This document shows, in pieces, positions 56,008 through 64,000 of a DNA stretch of 64,000 bases. Source of the DNA: Longimicrobiaceae bacterium. Lineage in GTDB: Bacteria > Gemmatimonadota > Gemmatimonadetes > Longimicrobiales > Longimicrobiaceae. A program made the position numbers and the translations under genes. Numbering within the stretch: the first letter of the stretch is position 1; every line of letters starts with the position of its first letter. The notes beneath the pieces are model-generated. The model was not told the DNA's origin. It saw only the letters and a program-made list of their open reading frames with translations, and made no database searches. The stretch covers positions 1 through 64,000 of the forward strand of contig DASVBS010000083.1 in the NCBI GenBank assembly GCA_036375715.1, in the 5' to 3' direction.

Positions 56008-57417
56008 ATGAACAATCCGGCATTGGTTACGCTGGCCTATCTGGTTGCAGCGTTCCTGTTCATCATCGGCCTGAAGCGGTTGCAGAGCCCGGCCACGGCT
56101 CGACGTGGTAATATGATCTCGGGCGCGGGGATGCTGATCGCGATCGTGGTGACTCTCTTCGATCGCGCCATCGTCTCCTACGGGACCATCATCGCGGGCC
56201 TGGTGGTGGGATCGCTGATCGGGCTGATCATGGCTCGTTCGGTCAAGATGACGGCGATGCCGCAGATGGTCGCCCTGCTGAACGGCTTCGGGGGCGGTGC
56301 GTCGCTCCTCGTGGGGTCAGCCGAGCTCCTGCGGGAGCAGCTTCTCGGCCAGCAACTCCCGTTCGCCACAGCGCTCACCATTCAGCTCGCAATCCTGATC
56401 GGAGCGGTCACGTTTACCGGGAGCATCATCGCCTTCGCGAAGTTGCAGGAACTGATGACGGGGCGGCCGATCGTGTTCGGCGGACAGAAGGTGGTGAATG
56501 CCCTCATCTTCGTGGCGATAGTCGCCTTGGCCGTCTACCAACTGGTTACTCCGGATACCGTGCTGGCGGCTTTCTACGCCGTGGTCGGTCTGTCGCTGCT
56601 GCTGGGGGTGCTGCTGGTGATCCCGATCGGTGGCGCCGACATGCCGGTGGTGATTTCGCTGCTGAACTCGTATTCGGGAATCGCCGCGGCGATGACCGGG
56701 TTCGTGATCGAGAACACCGTATTGATCATCTCCGGTGCGCTGGTCGGCTCGTCCGGCATTATCCTGAGCCAGATCATGTGCCGGGCGATGAACCGTTCGC
56801 TGACCAACGTGCTGTTCGGGGCGTTCGGTGCGGTACAGGCGGGCTCCAAGCGCAGTGCCGAGGGTCTCACGGTCCGCACCATCACCCCGGAGGATGCCGC
56901 AATCCAGCTCGCCTATGCGCAGCAGCTGGTGGTCATCCCCGGCTACGGGATGGCCGTTGCGCAGGCACAGCACCAGGTGCGGGAGCTGGCGGAGCTGGTG
57001 CAGAAGAGTGGCGGGGACGTGAAGTACGCGATCCACCCGGTGGCCGGGCGGATGCCGGGGCACATGAACGTGCTCCTCGCCGAAGCGAATGTGCCCTACG
57101 ACCAGCTCATCACGGATGTGGACGAGGCCAACGCGGTGTTGGAGCGGGCGGACATCGTCCTGGTGATCGGCGCCAACGACATCGTGAATCCGGCGGCGCT
57201 GGAGGACCCGGGTTCGCCGATCTACGGCATGCCGATCATCCGCGCCGACCTTGCGCGCCACGTGATCGTGATGAAGCGAAGCATGGGAAGCGGTTTCGCC
57301 GGCATCGAGAACGACCTGTTCTACCGCGAGAACACCTCGATGCTGTTTGGCGATGCCAAGGCTTCCCTGACGGCGCTGATCAGCGAGATCAAGCAGGAGA
57401 TTGGAGCGGCGGCGTGA
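56008..57417 (+). CDS. pntB: NAD(P) transhydrogenase beta subunit
   Basis: A 469-residue protein. About nine membrane helices are followed by the NADP-binding domain III: LAYAQQLVVIPGYGMAVAQAQHQVRELAELV, VKYAIHPVAGRMPGHMNVLLAEANVPYDQ and LVIGANDIVNPAALEDPGSPIYGMPIIRADLARHVIVMKRSMGSGFAGIENDLFY. It completes the proton-driven NADPH-forming enzyme. The stop overlaps the pentapeptide gene's end by 29 bases in convergent orientation. Confidence 0.96.
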   Translation: MNNPALVTLAYLVAAFLFIIGLKRLQSPATARRGNMISGAGMLIAIVVTLFDRAIVSYGTIIAGLVVGSLIGLIMARSVKMTAMPQMVALLNGFGGGASLLVGSAELLREQLLGQQLPFATALTIQLAILIGAVTFTGSIIAFAKLQELMTGRPIVFGGQKVVNALIFVAIVALAVYQLVTPDTVLAAFYAVVGLSLLLGVLLVIPIGGADMPVVISLLNSYSGIAAAMTGFVIENTVLIISGALVGSSGIILSQIMCRAMNRSLTNVLFGAFGAVQAGSKRSAEGLTVRTITPEDAAIQLAYAQQLVVIPGYGMAVAQAQHQVRELAELVQKSGGDVKYAIHPVAGRMPGHMNVLLAEANVPYDQLITDVDEANAVLERADIVLVIGANDIVNPAALEDPGSPIYGMPIIRADLARHVIVMKRSMGSGFAGIENDLFYRENTSMLFGDAKASLTALISEIKQEIGAAA

Positions 57418-57952
57418 AGCTCGGGGTCCGCGGCCGCTCGGCCGCGGGGTCGTCTCGGGTGTAGAGAACGAGATCCTGGAGCTGGCGCGCGGACAGATGG
57501 GGCTCGAGGCAGCGGAAACCCTCGCGGTCGATGCGTGCCCCACGTAGCTCCGTCCTCCACATCTCGACGCCGTCGAGGCGCGCTCCGACCAGGTCGGCGT
57601 CGGTCAGATCGGCCTCCCGCAGCCGGGCCCATCGGAGGTCCGCCAGCGCGAGGCTGGCGTGCGTGAGCTGGGCCGTCTCGAGATGGGCGTGGGTGAAGCG
57701 CGCGCCCAGTGCGGTCGCGTGGGAGAGGTCTGCGCCTTCCAGGCAGGCCCAGGCGAGGTTGGCGCCGCGCAGGTCTGCCCCGCGGAGATTCGCCCCGCGC
57801 AGGTTCACCCGCTCGAGGTCGGCGCTACGAAGCGAGGCTCCTTCCAGGTTGGCACCTTCAAGGTTCTCACCGCTCAATTCTATCGGGGCTTGTGCCCGAA
57901 GCCTCGCCTCGAGCTCCGAGTCGGAAATCGTCCGTGGCTTCGTGTTAGGCAT
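57389..57952 (-). CDS. Pentapeptide-repeat protein
   Basis: A 187-residue protein. About 20 A(D/N)LxX repeats run through the middle: GENLEGANLEGASLRSADLERVNLRGANLRGADLRGANLAWACLEGADL and on. They should fold as a right-handed quadrilateral beta-helix. A C-terminal acidic tail lacks the pattern. The ATG at 57952 has AGGAG just upstream. Function is unknown; some relatives bind DNA gyrase. Its start and the HAD start are only 19 bases apart in opposite directions, so each promoter must overlap the other gene. Confidence 0.85.
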   Translation of the reverse strand: MPNTKPRTISDSELEARLRAQAPIELSGENLEGANLEGASLRSADLERVNLRGANLRGADLRGANLAWACLEGADLSHATALGARFTHAHLETAQLTHASLALADLRWARLREADLTDADLVGARLDGVEMWRTELRGARIDREGFRCLEPHLSARQLQDLVLYTRDDPAAERPRTPSFTPPLQSPA

Positions 57953-57971
57953 GTCAGACTCCTGAGGGAAC

Positions 57972-58667
57972 GTGCAACGACTGGTCCTCTTCGACATCGA
58001 CGGCACGCTGCTGTCCGCGGCCGGCGCGGCAGGGCCACCCTTCCGCGCCGCGCTGGAGCAGGTGTTCGGGACGTCCGGACCAATCGATGGCTACTCCTTC
58101 GCCGGCCGAACGGACCCGCAAATTGCGCGCGAGCTGCTCGGCCTGGCGGGGCTCGACCGGGAGCGGATCGAGCACGACCTGGACCGGATCTGGGAGATCT
58201 ACCTGGCCGGCCTGCGGGACACCCTCGCCCGGATTCCGGTGCGCGTGCTCCCGGGGGTGCCCCGCCTGCTCGATACGCTGGAGGCGGACCCCGCCGCGAT
58301 CCTGGGCCTCCTGACGGGGAACATGCGGGAGGGAGCGCGGCTGAAGCTGGAAGCAGCGGAGTTGGGGTTCGACCGCTTCGTGGTCGGCGCCTTCGGCTCC
58401 GACCACGCCGACCGCCCCGAGCTCCCCGCCCTGGCCGTGCGGCGGGCCGAAGAACGGTTCGGCCACCGCTTCGACGGCAAGTCGGTGGTGATCATCGGCG
58501 ATACACCCCGCGACATCGCCTGCGGCGCCCACCTCGGCGTCCGCACCATCGCCGTCGCCACCGGCTCATACTCCCGCGCCCAGCTCGCCGACTGCGGGCC
58601 GGACTACGTGTTCGACAACCTGGCGGACACGGAAGCGGTGTGCGAGGCCATCTTCAGCGAACTCTGA
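57972..58667 (+). CDS. HAD family hydrolase (phosphoglycolate-phosphatase-like)
   Basis: A 231-residue protein. HAD motifs are DIDGTLL (nucleophile Asp), LLTGNM (motif II Thr), Lys in DGKSVVIIGDTPRDI and the acidic pair GDTPRD. The cap domain lies between them. It probably hydrolyses a small phosphate ester such as phosphoglycolate. It starts with GTG at 57972, preceded by GAGGGAAC. It runs divergently from the pentapeptide gene. Confidence 0.9.
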   Translation: MQRLVLFDIDGTLLSAAGAAGPPFRAALEQVFGTSGPIDGYSFAGRTDPQIARELLGLAGLDRERIEHDLDRIWEIYLAGLRDTLARIPVRVLPGVPRLLDTLEADPAAILGLLTGNMREGARLKLEAAELGFDRFVVGAFGSDHADRPELPALAVRRAEERFGHRFDGKSVVIIGDTPRDIACGAHLGVRTIAVATGSYSRAQLADCGPDYVFDNLADTEAVCEAIFSEL

Positions 58668-58679
58668 CGCGGCGGTGGC

Positions 58680-58934
58680 GAATTACGAATTACGAATTAC
58701 GAATTACCAAGAACTCTATCATTCCTCGACCACCTCATCCGATCCTCGACCTTGTCACCCGAACAAAGCGCCGGGTCGCAAGCTGGCATCCTCGCGTCGC
58801 GCGATCCTCCGCTGGCGCTCAGGATGACCGGGGTGCTCCGGGTGACAGTGTGTGTCTCCGAATGCTGTTAGTAATTCGTAATTCGTAATTGCTGCGGGCG
58901 CCCCCAATTCAAAATTCAAAACTCAGAATTGCCC
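58680..58934. repeat. Composite intergenic inverted-repeat element
   Basis: Four direct copies of GAATTAC (58680-58707) face two and a half inverse copies (GTAATTC, 58871-58890). A 9-base inverted pair TGTCACCCG / CGGGTGACA (58753-58761, 58839-58847) lies inside. CAATTC...GAATTG (58906-58931) ends it. The AT-rich arms stand out in GC-rich surroundings. No reading frame looks real. It resembles a dispersed or miniature repeat, but I cannot see other copies in this window. Confidence 0.6.
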
Positions 58935-59495
58935 CTAGAAGACAGTCACCCCCAGCAGCACCTGGTCCCGCTCGAGTCGGTCGTCCTGGTCCTCGTCGGC
59001 GGAGGTGCTCATGCGCCGCCACTGGGCGTCGAGGCCGATGAGCGGGGTGACCTGGAAGCGGACGCCGAGCTGGTAGCCGAGCTGTGACCGTCTCTTGTCC
59101 TGGATCTCCAGGTCGGGATCGGTCACGTTGTCCTGATCCAGAACACCGAGTCCCGCGTGCACACCCGCATAGGGCGAGATGGGCAGCATCGGCAGCCGGA
59201 GGAAGTAGTTCACCTCTCCGAGGACGGTGAACTCGCGCGAGTCGAAAGCCTCCTGGTCGCTCTTCGCCGTATAGCCGGAGATCCCCACTCCCAGCCCCAC
59301 CGGTAGCACCAGCTCTGCCCCGAGGCCGAAAGCGTCGGCATCGGGGAGCTGCCGCGACTCACGCGCCTCCTCGGCGGCGGAGGAGTTGACGATGTAGTGC
59401 CCCTTGAGGGCGAAGCCGTTCTGTGCGCTCACCGGCGTGATCGCCGCGGAACCGAGCACGAGGACAACCGCTGACAGGATCGCACCACGCATCAT
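58935..59495 (-). CDS. Outer-membrane beta-barrel protein
   Basis: A 186-residue protein. A signal peptide (cleavage near TPVSAQN) is followed by alternating hydrophobic beta-strands (LVLPVGLGVGISGYTA, LGYQLGVRFQVTPLIGLDAQWRRM) and ends with terminal Phe (VLLGVTVF). This fits a small eight-strand barrel of the OmpA/OmpW or porin-like type. Ligand unknown. ATG 59495 has AGGGGATAGAG upstream; the next ATG at 59492 is also possible. The frame continues to 59663 without features. Confidence 0.75.
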   Translation of the reverse strand: MMRGAILSAVVLVLGSAAITPVSAQNGFALKGHYIVNSSAAEEARESRQLPDADAFGLGAELVLPVGLGVGISGYTAKSDQEAFDSREFTVLGEVNYFLRLPMLPISPYAGVHAGLGVLDQDNVTDPDLEIQDKRRSQLGYQLGVRFQVTPLIGLDAQWRRMSTSADEDQDDRLERDQVLLGVTVF

Positions 59496-59663
59496 CTCTA
59501 TCCCCTGGTTCGTGTGCAACGCCCTCGCGGGTCCTCCGCCCGCGAAGGTCGTTGTCCGACCCCACCGCCCCGCGCATGGTTCCACCGGCGGTGTGCCGCG
59601 CCGCGCACAAGGGCCCGCGCGTGCGGCCGTCCCAACCCGCTGATGTGGCGGTCCCCTAATCAC

Positions 59664-59880
59664 TTAGACTGATCCCGAAGAATCGCAAGGCGGTTCTCTC
59701 GCAAGGAGACGATTGGGCCTGGCCGGCCTCCTCCCGAAGCGCACCCCGTGCGCCTCGCGCGCCGGGTCGCAGGCGACAAGAGCGGCGATGCCGGCCTCGT
59801 CGTCGATGACAAGGATGTCGGAGGGGGGAGCTATCGCTCCGGGCTGTGAGTCGATCCCGGAGATGAAGCTAGTGGGGGCG
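59664..59880 (-). pseudogene. Possible response-regulator receiver remnant
   Basis: In one minus-strand frame the sequence SDILVIDDEAGIAALVA appears, which is the N-terminal strand and acidic pocket of a response regulator. It is followed by an unrelated Arg-rich tail and has no good start codon or phospho-Asp region. It directly follows the histidine kinase gene at 59924. It may be a truncated or frameshifted cognate regulator, or chance. Confidence 0.35.
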
Positions 59881-59923
59881 GTTGAGGATGAGGATGAGGT
59901 AGCAGCGGTGCGGAGCGCAGGCC

Positions 59924-61612
59924 TCACGCCTCGCTTACCCGCAAGGGAACGCGCACGGTGAAGAAGCTTCCCTCTCCGAGTCGGCTCTGGACCCGGATCT
60001 GCCCTCCGAGAAGCTCAATCAACCGCTTCGAGATGGTCAGCCCCAGCCCCGTGCCTCCCGCGCGCCGCGTGGTCGGCTGGTCGACCTGCCAGAAAGGCTC
60101 GAAGATCCGGTCGTAGTCACGCGCGGCCACCCCGATCCCGGTGTCACCGACCACCACCTCGAGGTGATCCCCATACACCTCCGCGCTGAGACGGATTCCC
60201 CCTTCTTCCGTGAACTTGACCGCATTGGAGAGCAGGTTGAGCAGGACCTGCAGCAGCTTCTCCGGATCGGTCTCGATCTCGGTGTCCTGCGAGGGTCCCT
60301 CCACGTCGAGGCTGAGGCTCTTGTCCAGCGCAAGGGGCCGAATGATCACTTCGGCCCGCCGGAGTAGCTCGCTCACCGCCACAGTCTGCCGCCGGATCTT
60401 GGCTTCGCCGGCCTCCAGACTGGCGACCGTCAGGATCTCCTCGATCAGCTCCTGCAGATGCTTCGCCGATACGGTGATGCGCTCGATCTGCTCGCGCTGG
60501 GCGTCGGTGAGCGGTTCCGGGATCCCCAGTTCCAGCAGCTCGGCGTAACCGATGATGGCGGTGAGCGGTGTGCGTAGCTCGTGGCTCATCACCGCGAGGA
60601 AATCGCTCTTGGCCCGACTCGCTGCCTTGGTCTCGTGGTACAGCCGCGCGTTGTCGATCGCCAGGGCGGCACGGGCAGCCAGCTCGCGGGCGAGCTCCAG
60701 TTCGCGCGTACCGTAACGGTGATCCTGACGCGCCGAGGCAAAGGTGAGCGCGCCGATCGTTTTGCCCCTCGCGATGAGCGGAACGATCATGATTGATCGC
60801 GCGCCGAGACGCCGGAAGAGCGCAAGGTGCTCGCCATCAGCAGCGACGCGCTCCAGTCCCCTGCCATCGCTCTCCATAGCCAGCTCCGGCTCGCCGGTCC
60901 GCAGAACGCGGGCGACTCCCCCCGAAGCGTTCACATCCCGAGGGCACCGCAGGGCGAGAGCGCTGGCGACCTCCTCCGGGATCTCCGGGCCATGCTCCAC
61001 CGCCACCCGGTCCACCCTCCCTGACTCCCCCAGGATATCCACCGCACACCAGTCCGCGAGCTCCGGAACCGCCAGCCGGGCGACGTTGCGAAGAGTAGTT
61101 CCGTAGCTCAGCGAGGAGACCAGGGCCGCGCTGGCCTCGGCCAGGATGCGCCGGCTACGCTCGACCGACCGCTCCTCCGTGACGTCCACGATGGTGGCAA
61201 TCGCGGCGACGACGCGCCCCACCTCGTCGCGGATCGGGGTGGTGCTCATGCGGACGACTCCGCGCGTGCCGTCGAGCCGGAGGATCTCCAGCTCCTCTCC
61301 CTCGAGGGCCACGCCTTCGGCGACCGTGCGCACCAGGGGCCACTCGTCGATCTCGTAGGGTCGCCCATCCTGGTGGAAGGCGACCCAGCTGCCAAGCTCG
61401 TCCTCAGCGAAGGGGGTTGCCGATGGCAGGCGCCACACCGCGGCGGCCCGCTCGTTGTGGAGGACGATCCGCCTGTCCGCGTCGATGACCAGCGCGGCAA
61501 GGGGGAGATGCGGGATTACAGCCTCGAAGTGGGCCAGGGCCGCGGGGAGCGGCACCGGCGCCGCACCCTCACGAACGGCTCTACGCTCCGCCCCGCCTGA
61601 CCTTTCCATCAT
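59924..61612 (-). CDS. PAS-GAF sensor histidine kinase
   Basis: A 562-residue soluble kinase. A PAS domain (about 28-145, ALVIDADRRIVLHNERAAAVW...DVTEERSVERSRRIL), a GAF domain (about 155-315, ending ARELAARAALAIDNARLYHET), HisKA (MSHELRTPLTAIIGYAELLELG) and a full HATPase (NLLSNAVKF, DTGIGV, GTGLGLTIS) are in order. It resembles the kinase at 32747. Its cognate regulator is not visible; a remnant lies downstream. Start at 61612. Confidence 0.92.
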   Translation of the reverse strand: MMERSGGAERRAVREGAAPVPLPAALAHFEAVIPHLPLAALVIDADRRIVLHNERAAAVWRLPSATPFAEDELGSWVAFHQDGRPYEIDEWPLVRTVAEGVALEGEELEILRLDGTRGVVRMSTTPIRDEVGRVVAAIATIVDVTEERSVERSRRILAEASAALVSSLSYGTTLRNVARLAVPELADWCAVDILGESGRVDRVAVEHGPEIPEEVASALALRCPRDVNASGGVARVLRTGEPELAMESDGRGLERVAADGEHLALFRRLGARSIMIVPLIARGKTIGALTFASARQDHRYGTRELELARELAARAALAIDNARLYHETKAASRAKSDFLAVMSHELRTPLTAIIGYAELLELGIPEPLTDAQREQIERITVSAKHLQELIEEILTVASLEAGEAKIRRQTVAVSELLRRAEVIIRPLALDKSLSLDVEGPSQDTEIETDPEKLLQVLLNLLSNAVKFTEEGGIRLSAEVYGDHLEVVVGDTGIGVAARDYDRIFEPFWQVDQPTTRRAGGTGLGLTISKRLIELLGGQIRVQSRLGEGSFFTVRVPLRVSEA

Positions 61613-62168
61613 GGTCTACCCTGCAGCGTAACCACGCTCAGGCGAGAAGCGCTGAGAAAGGCCACCGGCATCATCGATTCCGGATCGGGCAGCAAAGGGG
61701 AGACCGACATGCTCTCACGGGTGTGCCGCGCCACGAGTCAAGTATCCACCGCCTCACCCCGCCCCGGGCGTCTCGGACAACATGGGGCTTTGCGGGGTCT
61801 TCGCCAAGGGAAGACGTCCAGGCGTTCATGCAGCGCGGCGGGAACCACACGTGGATAGATCTCGGGCAGGAGACCATCCGCTCCAGTCGCGAGGCCATGA
61901 TCATCGTGGATGAGATCCCAGCACACGAACCACAGTGTGTCGTCCCTGAACCTGAACGACGTGGTGCGCACCGCCGCCTCTGGAACGGCGCCGCGGCGAT
62001 CTATGGGATCTATGGATAAGGACTGCCAAGGGGGTGCTGATGGTCACTACGAGGCAGGACTGACAACCAGATCCCCACCCCGGGCGCCTCACGGCGCCCG
62101 CCCCTCTCCGGTGATAAGAGGGTGGCGCGCCGTAGAGGCGCGCCGGGGTGAGGATGAAAGGACCGGGC
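61613..62168. other. Intergenic region with tandem hairpins
   Basis: This 556-base gap holds no convincing gene; a short frame at 61738-61971 on the minus strand has no match I recognise. At its right end, downstream of the SusD gene, are two hairpins: CGGGCGCC / GGCGCCCG (62081-62088 with 62093-62100) and GGCGCGCC / GGCGCGCC (62124-62131 with 62137-62144). They probably terminate the SusCD transcript. The kinase promoter must lie on the left side. Confidence 0.5.
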
Positions 62169-63818
62169 TCAGTAGCCCGGATTCTGGGCCAGGTTGGAGT
62201 TGAGATCGCGCTCCCCGACCGGAATCGGCCAGAGATAGTCGCGCGGAGACGAGAAGCTCCGCTGCCAGGTTCCGAACACGGTGACGATCTGGCCGTTCTC
62301 CCAGATATCCATGCCTGCGGGCTGCCCCGGCATGACCTCCTCGGCGATCTTCCAGCGGCGAATGTCTGCCAGCCGCAGCCCCTCGGTGCCGAGCTCCACG
62401 GCCCGCTCGTTCCGCACCAGCTCAATCGCCTGTTCCTGCGAGGTGAGCGTCACCTCCGGCATGCCCACTCGATCGCGGAGCTGGTCGAGCGCCGCCTTCA
62501 CGCTCGGGTCACTCCACTCGCCCAGCTCGATCCTGGCCTCGGCATACATCAGCAGCACGTCCGCGTAGCGCATCTTGATGATGTTGAGGCCACTGTTGTT
62601 ACGCTGATCCTCGTCCTGTGGATCGACGTACTTCTTCATCACGAAACCGGTCTCCGTGTTGTTGAAGTTGCTGCGATCCAGACGATCGACCGTGGGGCTG
62701 TTTGGATACGGGTTGAAGACCGCGCCGTTGAACTGCGCCCCGGGGAAGATGACCGTCGCGTACAGGCGCGGATCACGATTGGCGTACATCCCCAGCGACA
62801 CGACCTTCCCGTTCTCGATCACGGGCGGGGACGGATCGTAGAGCGGCGACTCCTCGATCGTGAGCCCGTCCGTCATTCGGTACTCGTCGACCAGCGCCCG
62901 CGTCGGGGCGAGGTCGACCACACCGCCCATGGAGTGCGGGGCAAACCAGCCGAAGGCGCCCCAGCCGTTCACGCCCTGCACGTGCTGGTAGTCGAAGATG
63001 ACCTCCGGGCTGCCCTCACCCGCATAGGTAAAGAGCTCGGCGTAGTTCGGATGGAGCGAGTAGACCCCCGACTCCATGACGTCCTGCGCCGCGTCGGCCG
63101 CGATGCGGAACAGCTCGTTCGCGCGCGCGGCGTTGCCCTCCGTGTACTTGTTGTAGCTCGCCTCATACAGCGCCGCGCGCGCAAGGTACGCCAGCGCGGT
63201 CCCCCGTGTGGCGCGCCCGTATTCCGCCGCCGGCCAGCGATCCGGCAGCCCCTCCGCGGCCGCGCTCAGGTCGGCGAGCACGAAGTTGATCACTTCTTCC
63301 CGCGACGCCCGAGTCGCTTCGCGCGCTTCCTCAATGGTGGGAACCTTGTCGTACAGCGGCACGCCTCCGAAGAGCCAGAGGAGCTCGTGATAGAAGTAGC
63401 CGCGGAGGAAACGCGCCTGCGCCTGGATCTGCGTCCTGAAGTCTGGCGAGAGCTCTGCCTCGGTGGTCTCCAGCCGCGTCAGGATTTCGTTGGCCCGGCT
63501 GATGCCTTCGTACAGCCGTGCCCAGATGCCCGCGGACCAGCCGCTGGTCGCATCCTGGTGGCCCATCGCGTAGGCGTGGTTCACCGTCCAGTCCTTCTTC
63601 GAGTACAGGTGGTCCGAGGCGCCGTCGATGAAGAACTGGTCCGTGTCCAGGACGTTCCGGTACGCCGCGTTCACCGCCATGGTGAAATCTCGTTCCGTCT
63701 TCCAGAAGATGGCGTCCGAGATCTCATCCTGTGGCAGCGTCGTCAGGAACTCGTCGTCGCACCCGGTGGCTCCGACCGCCAGACCGAGCGCCAACGCAAG
63801 AATGAATGGTCGTCTCAT
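62169..63818 (-). CDS. SusD/RagB family outer-membrane nutrient-binding lipoprotein
   Basis: A 549-residue lipoprotein with signal and lipobox VGATGC (Cys20). SusD features are ISDAIFWKTERDFTMAVNAAYRNVLD (N-terminal start), TPR-like helices and the C-terminal segment RAVELGTEGLRLADIRRWKIAEEVMPGQPAG...YLWPIPVGERDLNSNLAQNPGY. It binds oligosaccharides or peptides and passes them to the SusC TonB-dependent channel encoded just upstream. ATG at 63818 begins the signal; the frame extends to 63941 without features. Confidence 0.94.
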   Translation of the reverse strand: MRRPFILALALGLAVGATGCDDEFLTTLPQDEISDAIFWKTERDFTMAVNAAYRNVLDTDQFFIDGASDHLYSKKDWTVNHAYAMGHQDATSGWSAGIWARLYEGISRANEILTRLETTEAELSPDFRTQIQAQARFLRGYFYHELLWLFGGVPLYDKVPTIEEAREATRASREEVINFVLADLSAAAEGLPDRWPAAEYGRATRGTALAYLARAALYEASYNKYTEGNAARANELFRIAADAAQDVMESGVYSLHPNYAELFTYAGEGSPEVIFDYQHVQGVNGWGAFGWFAPHSMGGVVDLAPTRALVDEYRMTDGLTIEESPLYDPSPPVIENGKVVSLGMYANRDPRLYATVIFPGAQFNGAVFNPYPNSPTVDRLDRSNFNNTETGFVMKKYVDPQDEDQRNNSGLNIIKMRYADVLLMYAEARIELGEWSDPSVKAALDQLRDRVGMPEVTLTSQEQAIELVRNERAVELGTEGLRLADIRRWKIAEEVMPGQPAGMDIWENGQIVTVFGTWQRSFSSPRDYLWPIPVGERDLNSNLAQNPGY

Positions 63819-63829
63819 CGTTATCGCTC

Positions 63830-64000
63830 TCAGAAGCTGATGTCGGTGCCGATGCTGAAGACGCGAGTCTGCGGGTAGTAATCGGGAATGGGGTCCGGAT
63901 ACTCCGGATCCAGCCCGATCCCCATGTTGTGCCACGTCCACAGGTTCTTGGCGGTGAGGTAGATGCGCATGCGCTGCGCGCCCAGCCTCCCGGCGACCGA
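63830..64000 (-). CDS. SusC/RagA family TonB-dependent receptor, C-terminus (partial)
   Basis: The minus-strand frame open from the window edge encodes 56 residues ending ...RIYLTAKNLWTWHNMGIG, DPEYPDPIPDYYPQTRVFSIGTDISF and a stop. This is the last beta-strand region of a SusC barrel, with terminal Phe. The rest of the gene lies outside the window. It precedes SusD by 11 bases, the standard SusCD order. Confidence 0.85.
   Translation of the reverse strand, partial: SVAGRLGAQRMRIYLTAKNLWTWHNMGIGLDPEYPDPIPDYYPQTRVFSIGTDISF

Noticed and set aside
58680-58707. CRISPR-like array from four GAATTAC units
   Set aside because: The units are directly adjacent with no spacers and there are no cas genes.
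61738-61971. Possible 77-residue gene on the minus strand
   Set aside because: It starts with GTG without a ribosome site, ends in Arg/Pro-rich sequence and matches no family I know.

Overview
The window is a GC-rich bacterial chromosome segment with densely packed genes. The gene set suggests Gemmatimonadota (possibly a Longimicrobium-like lineage). The pointers are SusC/SusD-type nutrient uptake genes, an extracytoplasmic PVC-type dehydrogenase with a VCBS/FG-GAP partner, a sigma factor paired with a TPR serine/threonine kinase, lipoproteins with a Cys-Ser-Asp-Ser-Thr-Gly-Pro start, and many orphan GAF/PAS histidine kinases. This assignment is an inference from gene content; the window has no rRNA gene.

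Layout. 1-1.9 kb: a secreted or anchored hypothetical protein and a double-domain universal stress protein. 2.2-11.4 kb (minus strand): a carbohydrate catabolic cluster of seven genes. Five form a tight operon (Gfo/Idh/MocA oxidoreductase, TIM-barrel isomerase, hexulose-phosphate-synthase-like decarboxylase, two zinc-type dehydrogenases). The other two are a VCBS-repeat lipoprotein and a cupredoxin-dehydrogenase-HEAT fusion. 11.6-18.7 kb: a secreted glycerophosphodiesterase, ribosomal protein bS21, a VOC protein, a DUF5648-like protein, the kinase/sigma pair and a small membrane protein. 18.8-27.3 kb: AsmA, a cold shock protein with a long leader, an FKBP isomerase, a Tat-exported isomerase, the NfeD-FloA membrane operon and a response regulator. 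27.6-32.7 kb: a small membrane protein, an ECF sigma factor and the methionine locus metY-metX-VTT, preceded by a promoter, a SAM-II-like riboswitch and a terminator hairpin. 32.7-46.2 kb: a GAF histidine kinase, TerC, DUF445, a TonB-C protein, a membrane pyrophosphatase, the translationally coupled DedA-APC-APC operon, a hybrid histidine kinase and a TonB-like protein. 46.5-51.7 kb: pyrimidine salvage (cytidine deaminase, pyrimidine-nucleoside phosphorylase) and an M1 peptidase. 52-59.5 kb: a histidine kinase with a pseudo-receiver, a DUF1707/LiaF-like protein, the three-gene proton-translocating transhydrogenase, a pentapeptide-repeat protein, a HAD phosphatase, a composite intergenic repeat and a beta-barrel protein. 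59.7-64 kb: a response-regulator remnant, a PAS-GAF histidine kinase, SusD and the C-terminus of SusC.

The most notable signal is the SAM-II-class riboswitch (about 28,700-28,750). It sits between a good promoter and a 12-bp terminator stem and directly precedes metY and metX, which are homologues of the genes this class controls in alphaproteobacteria. Other points of interest are the unusual sugar cluster, with a decarboxylase but no usual partner isomerase or kinase, the csp leader with an internal terminator-like hairpin, two histidine kinases lacking canonical residues, and a divergent membrane pyrophosphatase.
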